DNA from: Eremophila alpestris peregrina
Taxonomy: Eukaryota > Chordata > Aves > Passeriformes > Alaudidae
DNA length: 64,000 nt
Assembly: GCA_009792885.1 (NCBI GenBank)
Contig: WMCF01000208.1
Location: 124,001-188,000, forward strand
Reading direction: 5' to 3'
Positions 1 to 13,200 of the stretch are shown here, in pieces; position 1 is the stretch's first letter; every line of letters begins with the position of its first letter. The position numbers and the translations under genes were made by a program. Below the pieces are notes generated by a model, which ran no database searches, had not been told where the DNA came from, and worked only from the letters and a program-made list of their open reading frames with translations.

Positions 1-1155
1 CTCTAATCTCGTGTCCCTGGAGTGAAGGAGCAAGGCAGCAAGAAAGAGAAGCAAGGTGGAAAAGCTACTAAAACCAAGACAGGTGAAAAGATACAAGTAC
101 TAGACTTCAATCACATATTTTGTGAGAGAAATAGTTTTCTACACTGCAAGCTGAAGTAAAGAAACAGCTCTCGTGTTTGTGGCCAAAGAAGTGGCACTGA
201 ACAAGCAGGAAGCTACAACTGGCCCTTGCCAGTCATGCTGCCCCCTCCTCCAAGATGAAACAAGTTTTCCTCTATCTCCCTTCTTGTGCAGCCCAAACAA
301 ATCATTAGCTTTCCTCTTCCTTTTATCTGGTTCCCAAAGATGAATTCAGAAGAAGGAATGTCACAGCTGATCTCCTGTAATTTGGCTCTCCAGTATTTTC
401 TTCCCTACTGCCAGGAATTTCTGAACAATGAAATGATGACTTGGCACCACATTTTTTGTGAAAACCTAAGGGTGTACAATTGGCCCTGGCTGGAAGAGGA
501 GAGCAGGCCCACCAGAAGGCCCCACCAGCTGGTGCAAACCCTATCTGAAGCACATGGACAGCTTGTTGCAAAAGAGTGAGTAAATGAGAGTCACTGGATA
601 TTCATCAGAAGAGGTCTGAACTGGCTTTGAATTTCAGATGCAAATTGCCCACAACTACAGATGCATTAAAAAGGGATTAGTAAGATGCAAGGAGAGGCTT
701 TGTCCCACTGAAATATGCTAAATACAGGTGTGACATACAGATGAGCAGGAAAGTTTTGGGTCTGAAAAGACTGTCAGATGCTCCTGAACTAAGACTGGCC
801 AAAAAATCTTTTGCCCTGAATGATTCTACTGTGATGAAGTTATCCAGTAAAGGTATCTGTGTTGCAGTTCTCAGGAGTCCTGCACTGTCCCTGGAACCAG
901 AACTTCCCACGACACAGGACATGGCTCTTCAAACAGTGAGTTCTCTCCAGGAGGCTCTGCCAGCTGCAGAGGAAGCGCCTCTTCACTGATGCAGCCATAC
1001 CCCACAGGCAGAAAGTAGCACCATGCTTGGTTGATATGAGCTCTGAACGGCTACAATTTTGCTGTTCAGCAGAGATAGTTGTGAGCACATCTGCTTTGTG
1101 AGGTGACTGCTATGCAGTTAGGGAGAATGGTAGACACAGGCTGTGAAAACAGAGG
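1..1155 (-). other. DGKD: DGKD 3' UTR, running off the window
   Basis: This stretch follows the DGKD stop codon on the minus strand. I found no AATAAA or ATTAAA on the minus strand in it, so the poly(A) site is probably beyond the left edge. Short open frames on both strands show no family resemblance. In mammals USP40 lies tail-to-tail beyond DGKD; no trace of it is visible here. Confidence 0.6.
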
Positions 1156-1245
1156 CTAAGCCTCGCTGGCAGGAGTACTCCGGCTCAGCTCCTTGATCCC
1201 GTGCAGTATCCTCTTCATGTGACCCACTTTGGTCACACCCAGGTC
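1156..1245 (-). CDS. DGKD: DGKD exon 30 (end of SAM domain, stop)
   Basis: It encodes residues 1188-1216, starting [14 protein letters not shown], the last helices of the SAM domain, then a short tail ending STPASEA and TAG. The acceptor TTTCTTCCAG precedes GAC, phase 0. The SAM domain of DGK delta is known to drive self-association that holds the enzyme inactive in the cytosol. The 1085-bp intron upstream (1246-2330) holds nothing I recognise. Confidence 0.96.
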   Translation of the reverse strand, partial: DLGVTKVGHMKRILHGIKELSRSTPASEA

Positions 1246-4200
1246 CTGGAAGAAAAAAGAAAGCCTTATATTAAGAGAAAGGCAGAGGGAAACTCCAGGT
1301 GGCCAAGAGTTACAAACTAGTCAGCCAGTTACAAAGAGAAGAGGAAACCAACCAGAAAAATTCCAAACCTGAGGGTTATATACAGAGCCTCAAACCAGAT
1401 GTCAAAAAGCTACTAAGGAATGCAGAGTAGGCACAGAGCACTGCAGAGAAACAACTGCTGACTGTTAGCCAGAAACACAAATTGCTTTGGCTGTCAAAGG
1501 CTGTGAGAACAGAAAGAGCACACAGACGTCAAGGACCTAAGCTAGTAACCAAAACATGCAGGAAGAACTAACCAGTCACATCTGACAGCTGGGTACCATG
1601 CAACAAACACAGGCTGTAGGTGGATGACATGCAGACGGGTCAGCTACACAGGTTACAGCAAACCCCACCATGGGAAGATGGTCAAAATGATAAATAAAGA
1701 CGCAAGGGGCATTGAACAAATGCCACACTTCAAAAAAACCAGTGTTTTCCTGCTCTAAGCAAGTCACCAGAATCATGACACAAGTCTCTTGCACCTGCAA
1801 AGAACCACCACTTTCCATTTCTCTCAGTAGAAACAATGTCTCCCACTGAGGGGATAAAAAGTTGTGCAATGTGGTTGCTAAGCCCTCTTAAAAAAGAGCC
1901 TCTCCATCCATAAGCCAAAGTGCACAATCACTTTTTCTTGTAAGAAGTGTGATGATCCAGTTGCTGCATGGTAAGAATCAAATCTTCCCAATTATATCAC
2001 CTTCTGCAAAAATGATACAGTAGCTGAGAAAAACGTCCATCATTAAAATCAGAGACTCTCAAGAACACTACTGGCAATTTGTGTGCTGGACTGTATCACA
2101 TCTCCAGGAAGCTGTGGCAGGACTGGACAGCTGGTCCCTCAACCACCTCTTCTACCTCCCTGCTATTAAAAACCAGGTGACCCAAAACGGGGAGAAAATA
2201 AAAAGAGGCTGTAGTGAACCTTGCCAAGGCACCTGGAATGAACAGCAGGCAGACCACTTCCAAGCACATTCAGCACAGAAGGTCATGCAGATGCAGCTGG
2301 CTATTTCTCATGAGCCGACCGTGAAAGTACCTTGAGGTCCCTCCGTTCAAGGTGCAGGAGCTCAGAGCCCCGGACGTCATGCCGGATGAAGATATCCTTA
2401 TACTCACACAGACTGAGGTGCTCAAGCCACGCCGCTACCTCCTCCGTTCCCCAGAGGTGAACTGTCAGAGATGGAAAAGCAAGAGTGCATTGAGTACCCA
2501 GAATCCCAGGAGACAGAGAGAGATGAGGACACCACAGCACTCAGTGCCACAGGAGGAGGGCAAGCAGGACCACAGCCTCTAAGAGGAGGGCAGCACAACC
2601 TTCAATCTCAAATGAAGGAGGTAGGGTAAAAAACGGTAAGAGATGTTCTCTTAAGAAGAGGCCTGCTGCAGTACAGCCAGGAGGAAGTGCACATTTGTTT
2701 TGATGGGGACAACCTTTTTCAAGTTTAACCCCATGTTTATGAAGAGTAAATTCATTGTGTAAATTCCGTGTACAAAACAACAGATTCATAAAATATATCA
2801 TGGAGGATCACAGCACAGATTAGTTTGCACATTATATGTACAACCACTTGTGCTCAGTAAACAAAATGGCAACCTCTCTCCCCCTTGTCTGAGGGAGAGA
2901 AGAAGAGTTTAGACTTCCACCTTCTTGCACAGTCTCTAAATAAGAGAAAAATAAAATTTCCCAGTTTTGGGAGGCAGTGAATGAACACCAGCCTGTCAGA
3001 CAGGAGACCCACAACTCCATGGTAGAGGACAGGACCCAAGAGCCAAACAGAACAGATCATACTTCTGAATTTTGGAAGAAAGTCTTCATAAGGAGAGCAT
3101 AAACCAAAAATCAAATAGACCAATTTAGAGAGAAAGTGTCTTGAATGGCAATTTGTTGATTCATGGCCAGTTTTTATCTACCGACCAACAGGATTAAAGG
3201 TCAGGGAGCACCTGTGGTGCTGCTGATCCCCAGCCAATTAGACCTGAAACTTGATTAAAGCCTGAAAGTGAATCCATGAGAAAAATATCATTTACTGTAT
3301 CATAGAGAACAAGCAGTGAACAGACTGGAGTTATGCGGACTTGGGCCCCACAGTCACTTTTATACTTAAAATGCCAAAATCCTCAAATTCACTTCCCTAA
3401 GCACCCTCTGAAATATCCCTGAAAACCTGTACAGTGTAGGGGAGAAATCTTTAGAGGGCACCTCCTGTTTCTGCTCAGGAATGTTTGCATGGTACAGGGG
3501 GACCATGACTCAGGAGGGAGCAATAAGCTATTCTGCCACATGAAAAAGACTGACTAGACCTGCAAGAAGAGGCAGATACAGGTGAAACAGAAGGAGAGGA
3601 TGTGTGAGGAAACAGACTGAGACTAGGTAGTGGTGTGACCACACTGATGTGACAAAAAGACACAATGAATGAGCAGACTTGGTACCAGGCAATCCCATGC
3701 TACTATGAGTCTCCTTATTTTTGTTGTTCTTCTCCTTTTTGAACTTGGTCACCAGGCGGAATTTGCCACTGCGGCTGCGCTTGGAATAATCCAGCATCTG
3801 GTTCTGTAAAAACAGAAAGGGAAAATCAAGCACACAGTCATAAACTGACTGGAATGGACTAAGAGCAACAAGCACTGTCAAACTCAGTTCCATGACCTTG
3901 TAAGAAAGGAAAAAAAAAAATCCTAAACTCATTCTGATCAAGACAGAAAAGGAAACAGAGAAAGTTGATCCCATGTTAGGCAAGGGATCTTAGCAGGAAA
4001 TTACTGTCTTTAGCCCTAGGGAGTCAAGTTTCTTTCTTGATAGTTTTTTCTCACATCACATATGGTAACAGGAAGTCAAACACACAGAGCCAACTAGGGA
4101 AAAAGGGAGCATTTAGGGAAAAACAACCTTGGTCCTCCTCACCTCCTCATCACAGGGCTCCATAAGCTGCCACAGCCAAGGGATGTCTGCCAGTTTCCTC

Positions 4201-7200
4201 AGCTGGCGGTCCATGTCTGCCAGGGCTGCCTGGAGCTGCTCCTTCTGTGGAGGATCTAATTGCTGGATCAGGAATAGAAGGAAGGCAGAGTTAAAAGCCT
4301 CATGGCAGAACACACAGCCAGGCCCTTGCCCTGAAATTCCTAGCTAACATAACAGCTCCTCCTTTTGAAGGAAGTGCAGAGCAGGTACTCTGCCCAGACC
4401 AAGTTAACAATTCTTGTATTTTCTGAGCTCCAAGCTCCACAGCACACCCATGCAGCAAAATTTTCTGTAGCAAATGATTCCTAGATGATAACATCTAAAG
4501 TGACTTATGGAGTCCAAGACCAGCAAAAAGCTAGGCCAAGGCAATAGGAGAGGGGAGAAAGTGAGAGACTGATTTTTCCTCCTGCTTTGTACTCCTTACC
4601 AGTGCCATCTTGCCTGCCAGCAGCAGCTCTGTCTCATTGTGCAGGGCTTTGACATTATTCACCATCTCTACAACAAGGCTGCAGTTCAGACCCTGCAGGG
4701 AAGCAATTCATGCACAAGTTAAGCTTGGAAATGCAGAGATCTGAGCAATCAAAAGGAAGAAGTCTTAGACTAGCAAGGCCTGCTTTTGGTCAGTAAGAAT
4801 GGAAAACCAAGAGCTCTGCAGCAAGGACAAAAAGGGAGATGCCAAATGAGTGCAGTACCTCTGTAGACTTGGATTTAGCGTAGACTTTGTCCATAGACTT
4901 GGAGCTGGCATTGACAGCATGGGCAAGCTCCTGTTCCATGTCCTGATAGGATTGAGCTATTTCCCGAATGCTAAAGAGAGAATTACAGACTGCATCAGCA
5001 TCTGCTCAAAGCAGGAGATCTCTCCTGACTGGGTATCCCATTTTAACACCCATCCAAGTGATGATGGGATCACAGCAGGGGCACAGCCTCTAGCAAAGCA
5101 GGGCAGTTCTCCTGCCACACTGAGCATGCACAGGCAAGGAAATGCAGCTCTCACAGGCACAACATATTCAGTTCTGCACACAAACTGGGACCAGTTTGAA
5201 ATACAACCCAGACATTTCAGTATGACCAGAGTATGTGAAAGGCAGCTGCACTTATAGCAACCTTCTCTAATGACTCTGGGAATTTTCTCTCAGAAGCCCA
5301 AAGGAATGCCTGACTAAAGGATGAACAGGTAAGCATACATTCTGGATGTTGTACAAAAATTTCTGCTGGGCATCAGGGTTACAGGAACCCAGGCTGTCAT
5401 CTGAGCTCCTTCAGAGGCTTTTTTTTCTTTTCTGAAAAAACTACTTTATATTAAAACGTAACAGGTTCTTTCAGGATTAAAGGATCCATATTTGCTCATG
5501 AAAGTAATACTTTTTGTTCAAAATGGCCTAGGAAAGCTTATTCAGCTGGGACAATGAATGATGCTACTCCCAGTGACATGGACCAGCAACGCAGCAGGTA
5601 ACACTGAACAGGAACATTTCCAGAAACAGGAAGCAGGACAAGAACTTCAGGCCCTAAAGAAGGCTCTATTCACCAAAAGCACGTTGAGTCACACCTGTGG
5701 ATCAGAGCACCTGCAGCTTGACCAAACTGGATGATCTGGGTGGATTCTTCTTCAGACATGATCTCTGGTTGCAGAGAGAAAGAGGAGGGTCGTGACAACT
5801 CACACTTCTGTTTGTCCTCCCAAGACTTCAGGGTGCTCTCAAATGCCTAAAAATACAGCAAGCAAACTATTAAGGTACCTTGTAAAGCTCCTATAAAAAC
5901 CCAGTGACTGTGCCTATGCATGTAAAACATGTTATTCTGGTAAAGGCACTTTTCAATAAAGGGCCCAGTAGCTAAGTTGCTTATAACTTAACTAACTAGC
6001 TGGCTGGGATTAAGTTTTCCATGCTACATGCTTGCCTTGAATTTCAGCTTAAGCATAGTTTTAGTCAAAATTACTGAGCCAGTTCTGAGGGCCAGACTTA
6101 AAAAATCCAATTCCCTACTGGTGGCAGCCTTTTCTTTGAGCAGCTGTATCACCTTTGCACCTCAGTATTACTGTGACACTCCAGAGCTTGAAATTAAAAA
6201 TGTTTAAGGCTCCTTATCTGGAAGTAAATCAGGCATCCCTAGGAACTCGGCCAAGCAGCTGAACTCAAAGCTAATACCTCTCCCATTTGCAACCTTACTG
6301 ATATTCCTGTGGGCAGCAGCTAGTGGTGTGGGAAGAAGCCAAACAGATCCAATGTAGAAGGATCAATATTGAATATAGTAAAAATATTGAATATGAATCA
6401 AAACTATGGAGCCCTGTGATAAAGCACTCCCTTCTCCTACTGCCCCTGATACTGGAAAACCAGGCTCTGTCAGCTCGGGGCAAGCTACCTGCTGATGTCA
6501 CTCTTGCTGATGACACTTCAGTGGTCCAGACAAGGCCAAATAAGGAAATTTGAGTTTTTCCATCTTCAGTTTAGGAAACTATATATCCCAAATCACATTT
6601 GAAAAATGTTACCAAAGGTGCAAGGTCACTTGCATGAAGGGAGGACCCCACTTCAACTGAATAGGACAGGTTTGCTCTGTGAAAGGGGCATGCAATGACC
6701 TTTAAAAGGACAGCAGGAAAAACAAGGGTAAGTTGAGATCAAATTGAGTGTGCAACTGCAAAACTGGAACTTCATCATTAGCAGCAATTCCATGATTGCA
6801 AAACCAAGTTGGTAGGCAATTAGGAATGGTCTGGCACAGTCATAGCTATGGCTTCTGATGGCCCAACACATAGCACACTCACAAGGGACTACTTTGTCCT
6901 CTCTATCTCTTGGGCTTCATGCCACCTTTCCCACCATGCCCACACACAGGTTGCCTCTCCTTTTTTCCCTCCCTTTACCTTTGCAGCAGCAATCCTGTTC
7001 TCTCTTGCTCTCTGTGCTATCTCCTTCAGTCACTCTCCCTCCAAGTGTCAGTGTGATGCTGCAGAAGCTCTCTTACCCTTCACAAAAGATTGTGTGCACT
7101 ATTCCTGTCTCCTCTCTGCAACATTCACATCAGAGCTGACAGGACAACTCTTTGAACTCAAAAGAGGATAGATTCAGCTAGATACAAGGAAGGATTTAAT

Positions 7201-10200
7201 ACAATGAGGGGTATGAAACACTGTGGTTGTCCAGAGAAGTGGTGGATGCCCCATCTCTGGCAACATTTAGCCCACAGGCAGGATGGGGCTTTAAGCAACC
7301 TGGTGTAGAGTGGAAGGTGTCCCTCCCCAAGGCAGGGGCTTGGACTAGATGACCTTTCAAGTCCCTTCCAACCCGAACCATTCTGTGATTCTATGATCAA
7401 CACCCACTGCTCTCCCAGTTAAGAGGTCTCCACTGCCCTGTTCCACCATGACAGGGGCTTTGTATATGCCCATCTTTGCTTTCTTTTCATACTTTGTAAC
7501 TCCCTGCCAGGCAATGTGCCTCAGGTCTGTATAAGGCTGCTCTCCCTCTTCCCCTTTGTCATACTCCTCCTTCTTGTGATTCAGTAGGTGAGTCCCTTGC
7601 AGAGGACTTTGATTTGCTCTGGAAGCTGGGTAAGGTGGTGTTATGTTGGAAAGTATAAAGAGCTGCTATCAAGTGAACTGTTTTGCATGGACAGTCACAG
7701 GGTTGGGAGGACTCAAAGTCTGTCTGTGCCACAGCAGGGTCTTTATCCTTTCCTTTGTCTGACCACTGCTCAATCATATAGCAAAAGAGCATGGAGGCTT
7801 CCTTATCTGCTGGTACTTATCAGACATATTTGAAAATTATGAGATGAGACTGACACACACTTTTGAACAAGGCATAAGACATGTTTTACATGGCTGATGA
7901 GGTATAAGCCACATACTGAACAATTACAAGAAATTAAAGCATTGACCATCTGAATCTAGACAATCCACAGCACTTGGCGAGGCAGGCACCCTGTGGAAAA
8001 AACAGCATGCAAGTGTGTTAAGAAACAGTGTCACAAGGCACCTAGAAAAGGAAGTACAATAAGTTTGCATAAACAACCTTATTTATGCCATTTCCCAAAT
8101 GGTGAATGCAAGTTTAATCACATTCTTTCCCAAAAAGTTTATGGTGTGTAACGAAATGTGCTTCTTGTACTCACAAAGATAATGTCCATGTATGGCCCTT
8201 GCCATGCTCTCCAGAAATGTGTGACATTGAAACACGTGTGTATTGCACAGGGAATTCAGGATGCTCTTACCCTGTCTCTGGTGAGGGTCTGTGCCCTGTT
8301 CTTATGCACAATCCAAATGTAACCTGGAGGCTGGATCCAGGCTTCTCCATCCACTTGCACGGGAACTCCCTCTTCTCCAAGGATTGCTATCTTTACTGTC
8401 CGGCACTGCAAGGAGTGACTGGGTCAGAAAAGCTCTAAACTGTTGATTTTCCAAAAGCATAAGCCATTCGCTGTCTTTCCAACCTCCCCAGGTGCTGTAG
8501 CTTTGGTGCTACTTGAGGCACACATGTCTGGGCAGCAGGATACACCCTTGAGCAATGGGCACCACCAGCTTTGTCTTTGGACTAATCCGTATTTGAGTTG
8601 TTGATCTAACTCCTACTACAGTGAATGCTAGCAAACTGCCCCTGAGCATGTCCATTTCCAGCCCTGGTGGATGCTCTTTGCATGGACCAGAGAGAGCAGA
8701 AAGAAGGGCTTTACAAAGCTGGAGAGAGAAGAGGCAGAAAGAGCTCACAAAAGCAGCTGATACCTGTGCGATGCGGTGATGCTGCAGGTTTATCACACGT
8801 GACACTGCCATCTGCATGCTACCAAACACGGCCACCACCTCCAAAATCTTGTCATCGAAGGAAGGGGCTGTAAATGTCTGCCACATACAAGAGAAAGAGA
8901 ATTTGGCTGAGGCACAGCTCTGTTGGAGAGGTTTCATTTACTCCTTATTAGTGCACACCTGGGGGTTGGCTTTCAATTGTGCTCTTTAATCTGTATAAAA
9001 TTAACAACAAGGCTAGAAGGTGAAGATCTGGAACTAGCTAGAAGGGAGAAACAGGAGGCTTCCAATGGCTGATGTATAATGCAGACATGAAGGCTGTAGG
9101 CCACAAGGCAATAACCATTCTTTTGAGAGTAGGCACTCCATTTCCAAAAAATACAATGTTTCTGAGTGAATCTAGCTGCCTTTGCCATCAAGGGGCTTTA
9201 TTTCTCTTTACTTCTCTGTGGGGACAAAGTCAACCTAAAGAACTGTCTGCATGTCCAAATGCTCTGGTGATGTTTTTTTCCCAACCATTACAGACTGCCT
9301 GGGTATGACAGCTGCTCAAGGTTGGATTTCAGTATCTTGGCCACTTCCAACAGAAAGTGCATGCAGACAGCCCCCTGCCCTCTTCTTCCAAGCACTGTTT
9401 TCAGAGGCTGTGACCTCAAAAGCAACAGTAAGTAGAAACATTACCTGTGTGGTCTTAGAGAATACTCACATCATCTTCCTTGGTTCCCCCCCAGAAGTTG
9501 GTGCCTCCTGCATAGCTGGGAATGTTGAGTACAGCAATCCCCTGGAGACTGGGCAGAGGGATTGGTCTCCCATCGCACTGCACAGAAATGAAGGCAACAC
9601 TACTCTCAGCCCAGCAGGAGGGAGACCCTCCTGCCAGAGCACATGCTCTGTGAACAGAAAACAGCCAGCACCACCTTAGTAATACATTAATTCAGGTTTC
9701 TTCCTGTTCATTCTTGGCTTAGAAGAGTAGAAGGTATCCACTCAAGCCTCGTGAGCCACACATCTTCTGGCAGACACAGATTTTAGAGAGATACTCTTGC
9801 TTCTTCTCCTCTAACAGAACAGGGCACACCTAAGAGACTTGGCAAAGCTTCTTGATTTATTTCTCAAGAAAGCGGAATAAAACTCCTGAAACATCCATGT
9901 GATGAGGGTCTTCTCCTGCAAGTTACCTGCTTATGCTGTACATGACCTATACAAAAATACTTCTTTTCCAGCTGGATGCACATTATAGCACTGTTAAATT
10001 CAGCTTTCCACTGCACTCACCATCTAAAATGATGTGTTCACATGAGATACCACATGGAACATAACAATCTTATCCATGCTGAACACTGCATTGGGAACAG
10101 CAAGTACTTTCCAGCAGGATGATACTTCTTCCCTTATGGGCTGAGAATAAAACTTATGCTCCAGAACCAGGAAAAGCCACTTTTAGTTAGCTCAGGGTGA

Positions 10201-13200
10201 TATATAGCCAAGTATATTATTTCAGGCAGGCAAATGTCACCAAGTCAAATCACTATACCAGAAATCACAGTGCCTGAAGGAGATGGAACTAGGCATCCCA
10301 GTCTCAGGAACAGAAGAACATGCTAATTCCTCACCTCCAGCAAGACCTTCTGCTCCAGGTTTTTATATGTTCTGTGCAGCAGCTCCTTGGTCCCCAATAC
10401 TCCATACCACATCATGTTCTTAGTACGACTTCTAAGGGGGCAAACAAAAAGAGAAAAAGTCAGCACAGACATTTACCCTTTCACTAAGAAGGAATAAAAA
10501 CTTCACACTGAAATGGTAGCTGCTACATCCACTAAGGTGCTTTGATTCCAAAAGAGTTAATTGTTCCAAGTGGTCACTGTGCTAGGAAACTACTTCCTTT
10601 TAAATAGATGTCAGGTAGGACTCAAGCATGAGTAACAGACACTTCCAGAACCATACAGACTGCCCTAGCACAGAACTTGTCCATTTCATACAGCAGACAT
10701 CATCAGTGCTCAGCTGTGTTAGCTCAGATACACCAAATCCCAGGCTACACAAAGCTACTCCTGTAGTTGCTCAGGTATCCAAAAGGCCAAACTTGTGGTT
10801 TGTATTGAGTCAGGATCAGTGCCAAAACCAGCCTCTGCCACATTTAGAACTGAGATATGCTTCTCTCATAGCTAAACAGCAAGCCCAGGAGAAAAATCTG
10901 TGAGTGAGATGACATAAATAGAACCAATGTGCTAAATCTGCACCAATGTAGCAACTTAAGTACCTTACATAATTAATCAGTAATAAATCAGTAACTTATC
11001 TCTCCCATCATGATTTTAAGCTTTGAAAGAGCATTAAGTAGACAATACACCTATTCAGCACATTGTACACAATCAACTTCAAAACCACACAGAAGCATGA
11101 AGTGGTTCAGTCACTTCTGGCACCAATCCAAAGGTCATTTAAAATCAAACCCACCTGCATTTCTCTGGGTGCTCATCACGTTTGTTGTTGAAGTCCAAAG
11201 AAATCTTTGCATCCAGTCCAATTCCAAAGTAATTATTCATGACACACTTCTCTGTGTAACATTCACTGCCAAACAGAAGAACAGAACTTCCACTCCTAAG
11301 TCTTGGTACCATTTGCTGCTTATCTCACACAGAATTATTTAGATTGGAAAAGACCACCAAGCCCAGCTGTGTCAGATGTGTCACTGCATGTGTAACTCTA
11401 AAAGCTGATCGTTAAGCCCTAGAATCCAGCATATGGATCCATTTATGTAACTCCAGGCTGCTGCAGTCCATCACTTTGGTCTATAAACTAATCCCCCTCT
11501 CTGCTGAGGTCTGTTTGCAAACAGTCCCTCCCTCCCTTCAAGCTCCTGAGCATACTCACAGATTTTCAGGCTCAGAGTTAAAGGGATCAGCATGGATCAA
11601 CAACCGACTGATGACAGAGCTCCCAGGCAAAGAACCTGACATGCCAGCACGGATATCTGTAGGAAAATTGACCATGGAGAAGAGCATGACTAATAATAAG
11701 CAGAAAGCAGGCAACTTCAATCTCAAAAAGACAAGATAACAAGAGTTGATATGTTCTTCCCTGTCATTCATGAAGAAAGCAAATAGCATTAGTGCTTTCT
11801 TTCACTCCGGAGGTTAGCTTTTTTGACAAGGAGAAGGGTTTCTGGGCTGCCTGCAGGGTTTCTGACTGACAGTGTGCTGCCTAAGGCTAGCAGCACAGTT
11901 GTATAGAAACATGGAAAAGGGAAATAGGAGTGTGTTCTCTGCAGCAGCTTTCTTGTTCCAGGATGAGACATGCAGTATCTCTGATACAGTGAACAGAGAG
12001 AAAGGAGCAGGACTGAAGCTATGATCCAACTTGCTCAAGAATCACTGTCTTCTGCTTCTTAAATTATTAACTGGTGACCCACAAACAGGTTTGTCAGAGA
12101 GAAAGGAAATTACCTGATTCCAGAAGGAGCAATTTGAACAAGTAATTTGGGTGAAGAGATGGAAAGATACTGCCACAGTGATGGGGAGAAGTTGCTGCAC
12201 ATCATGTGGGAGGTGGGAATTCGGCTGGGTCTGTGCACTTCCAGTCACTTTAGCCTTCACAAAAAGGAACTGCTGCTCCCAACCTGTGACTGCCATTCTT
12301 CAGAAACCTTTCTCAACAGCATCACCTCCCCCTTCTCATGGTTACTTTGAGAAAAGTATCTCTTTGCAATCAGCATCTAAATTCTGCCACTTGATGGCAT
12401 TAATAAAAATCTGTGTCTAAGTCTTAGCTACAAACTGGAAACTACTACAGCTCATTCCAAGCCTCCATCTGCAGTTATCCACAAAGGGATTTCTCTCACA
12501 GTTAATCCTGCACACAAGGGCATGTGGCAGGACAATCTCAGGTTTTTACATGGGGACTGTAGCCTGTGCTGCAGTCACCCATGCTCCAGTTGGCTGCCTG
12601 GGTGGGAAGTGGTGGGTGTAACACTTACTTGGGTAGAGGATTTTTGTGTTCAGCATTGGCAAGTTGTCCCTGTTTCCTGTCTGGGGAGGAAGGGATGCAG
12701 AGCTGCCCACTGACAAACTTCCTTTGTTTATTAGTCTTTCGCAAGGAGACTTGGAGGCTGTAAAACACAACACAAACTTGGCTGTTGACAAACATAGTGC
12801 TGTGAGTCAGACCAGCACAGCCCAAGCAGCAAGACTGGATTAGGAATCACTCAACAGCAAAGCAGTTGAGCCCCTAGAAGAAAAAGAATTGACAGAACCA
12901 GTCATTAAGATGTCACACATGCTATTGGGATGTCCCACAGATTGGAAGTACCAAAATGCCACAAGAAAAATATTAGAAATGGAGATGAGAAAAGCTGGTG
13001 CCAGCAGCACAACAGACAGGGTATTTGGCTCCAAATCAATACTCAAGGAAGTTCCAAATGCATCTGCAATGATTGGGGATCTCTAACAAATTACTCACAT
13101 AACACAGTTATTAAAGCAAACTGGCTGCTGTGCTCTGTCATCTGCAAAGGATGATATGAAAAGTGCTCAAGACTTTCCTTGTCCAAGCACTGACAGCCAA

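Noticed and set aside
3528..3983. 151-codon minus-strand frame as an independent gene
   Set aside because: Its middle is DGKD exon 28; the rest is intron read through both splice sites.
6848..7171. Two overlapping plus-strand frames of 93 and 107 codons in intron 23
   Set aside because: Pyrimidine-rich low-stop sequence keeps both frames open; the longer one ends inside the CR1 fragment and neither resembles a protein family.
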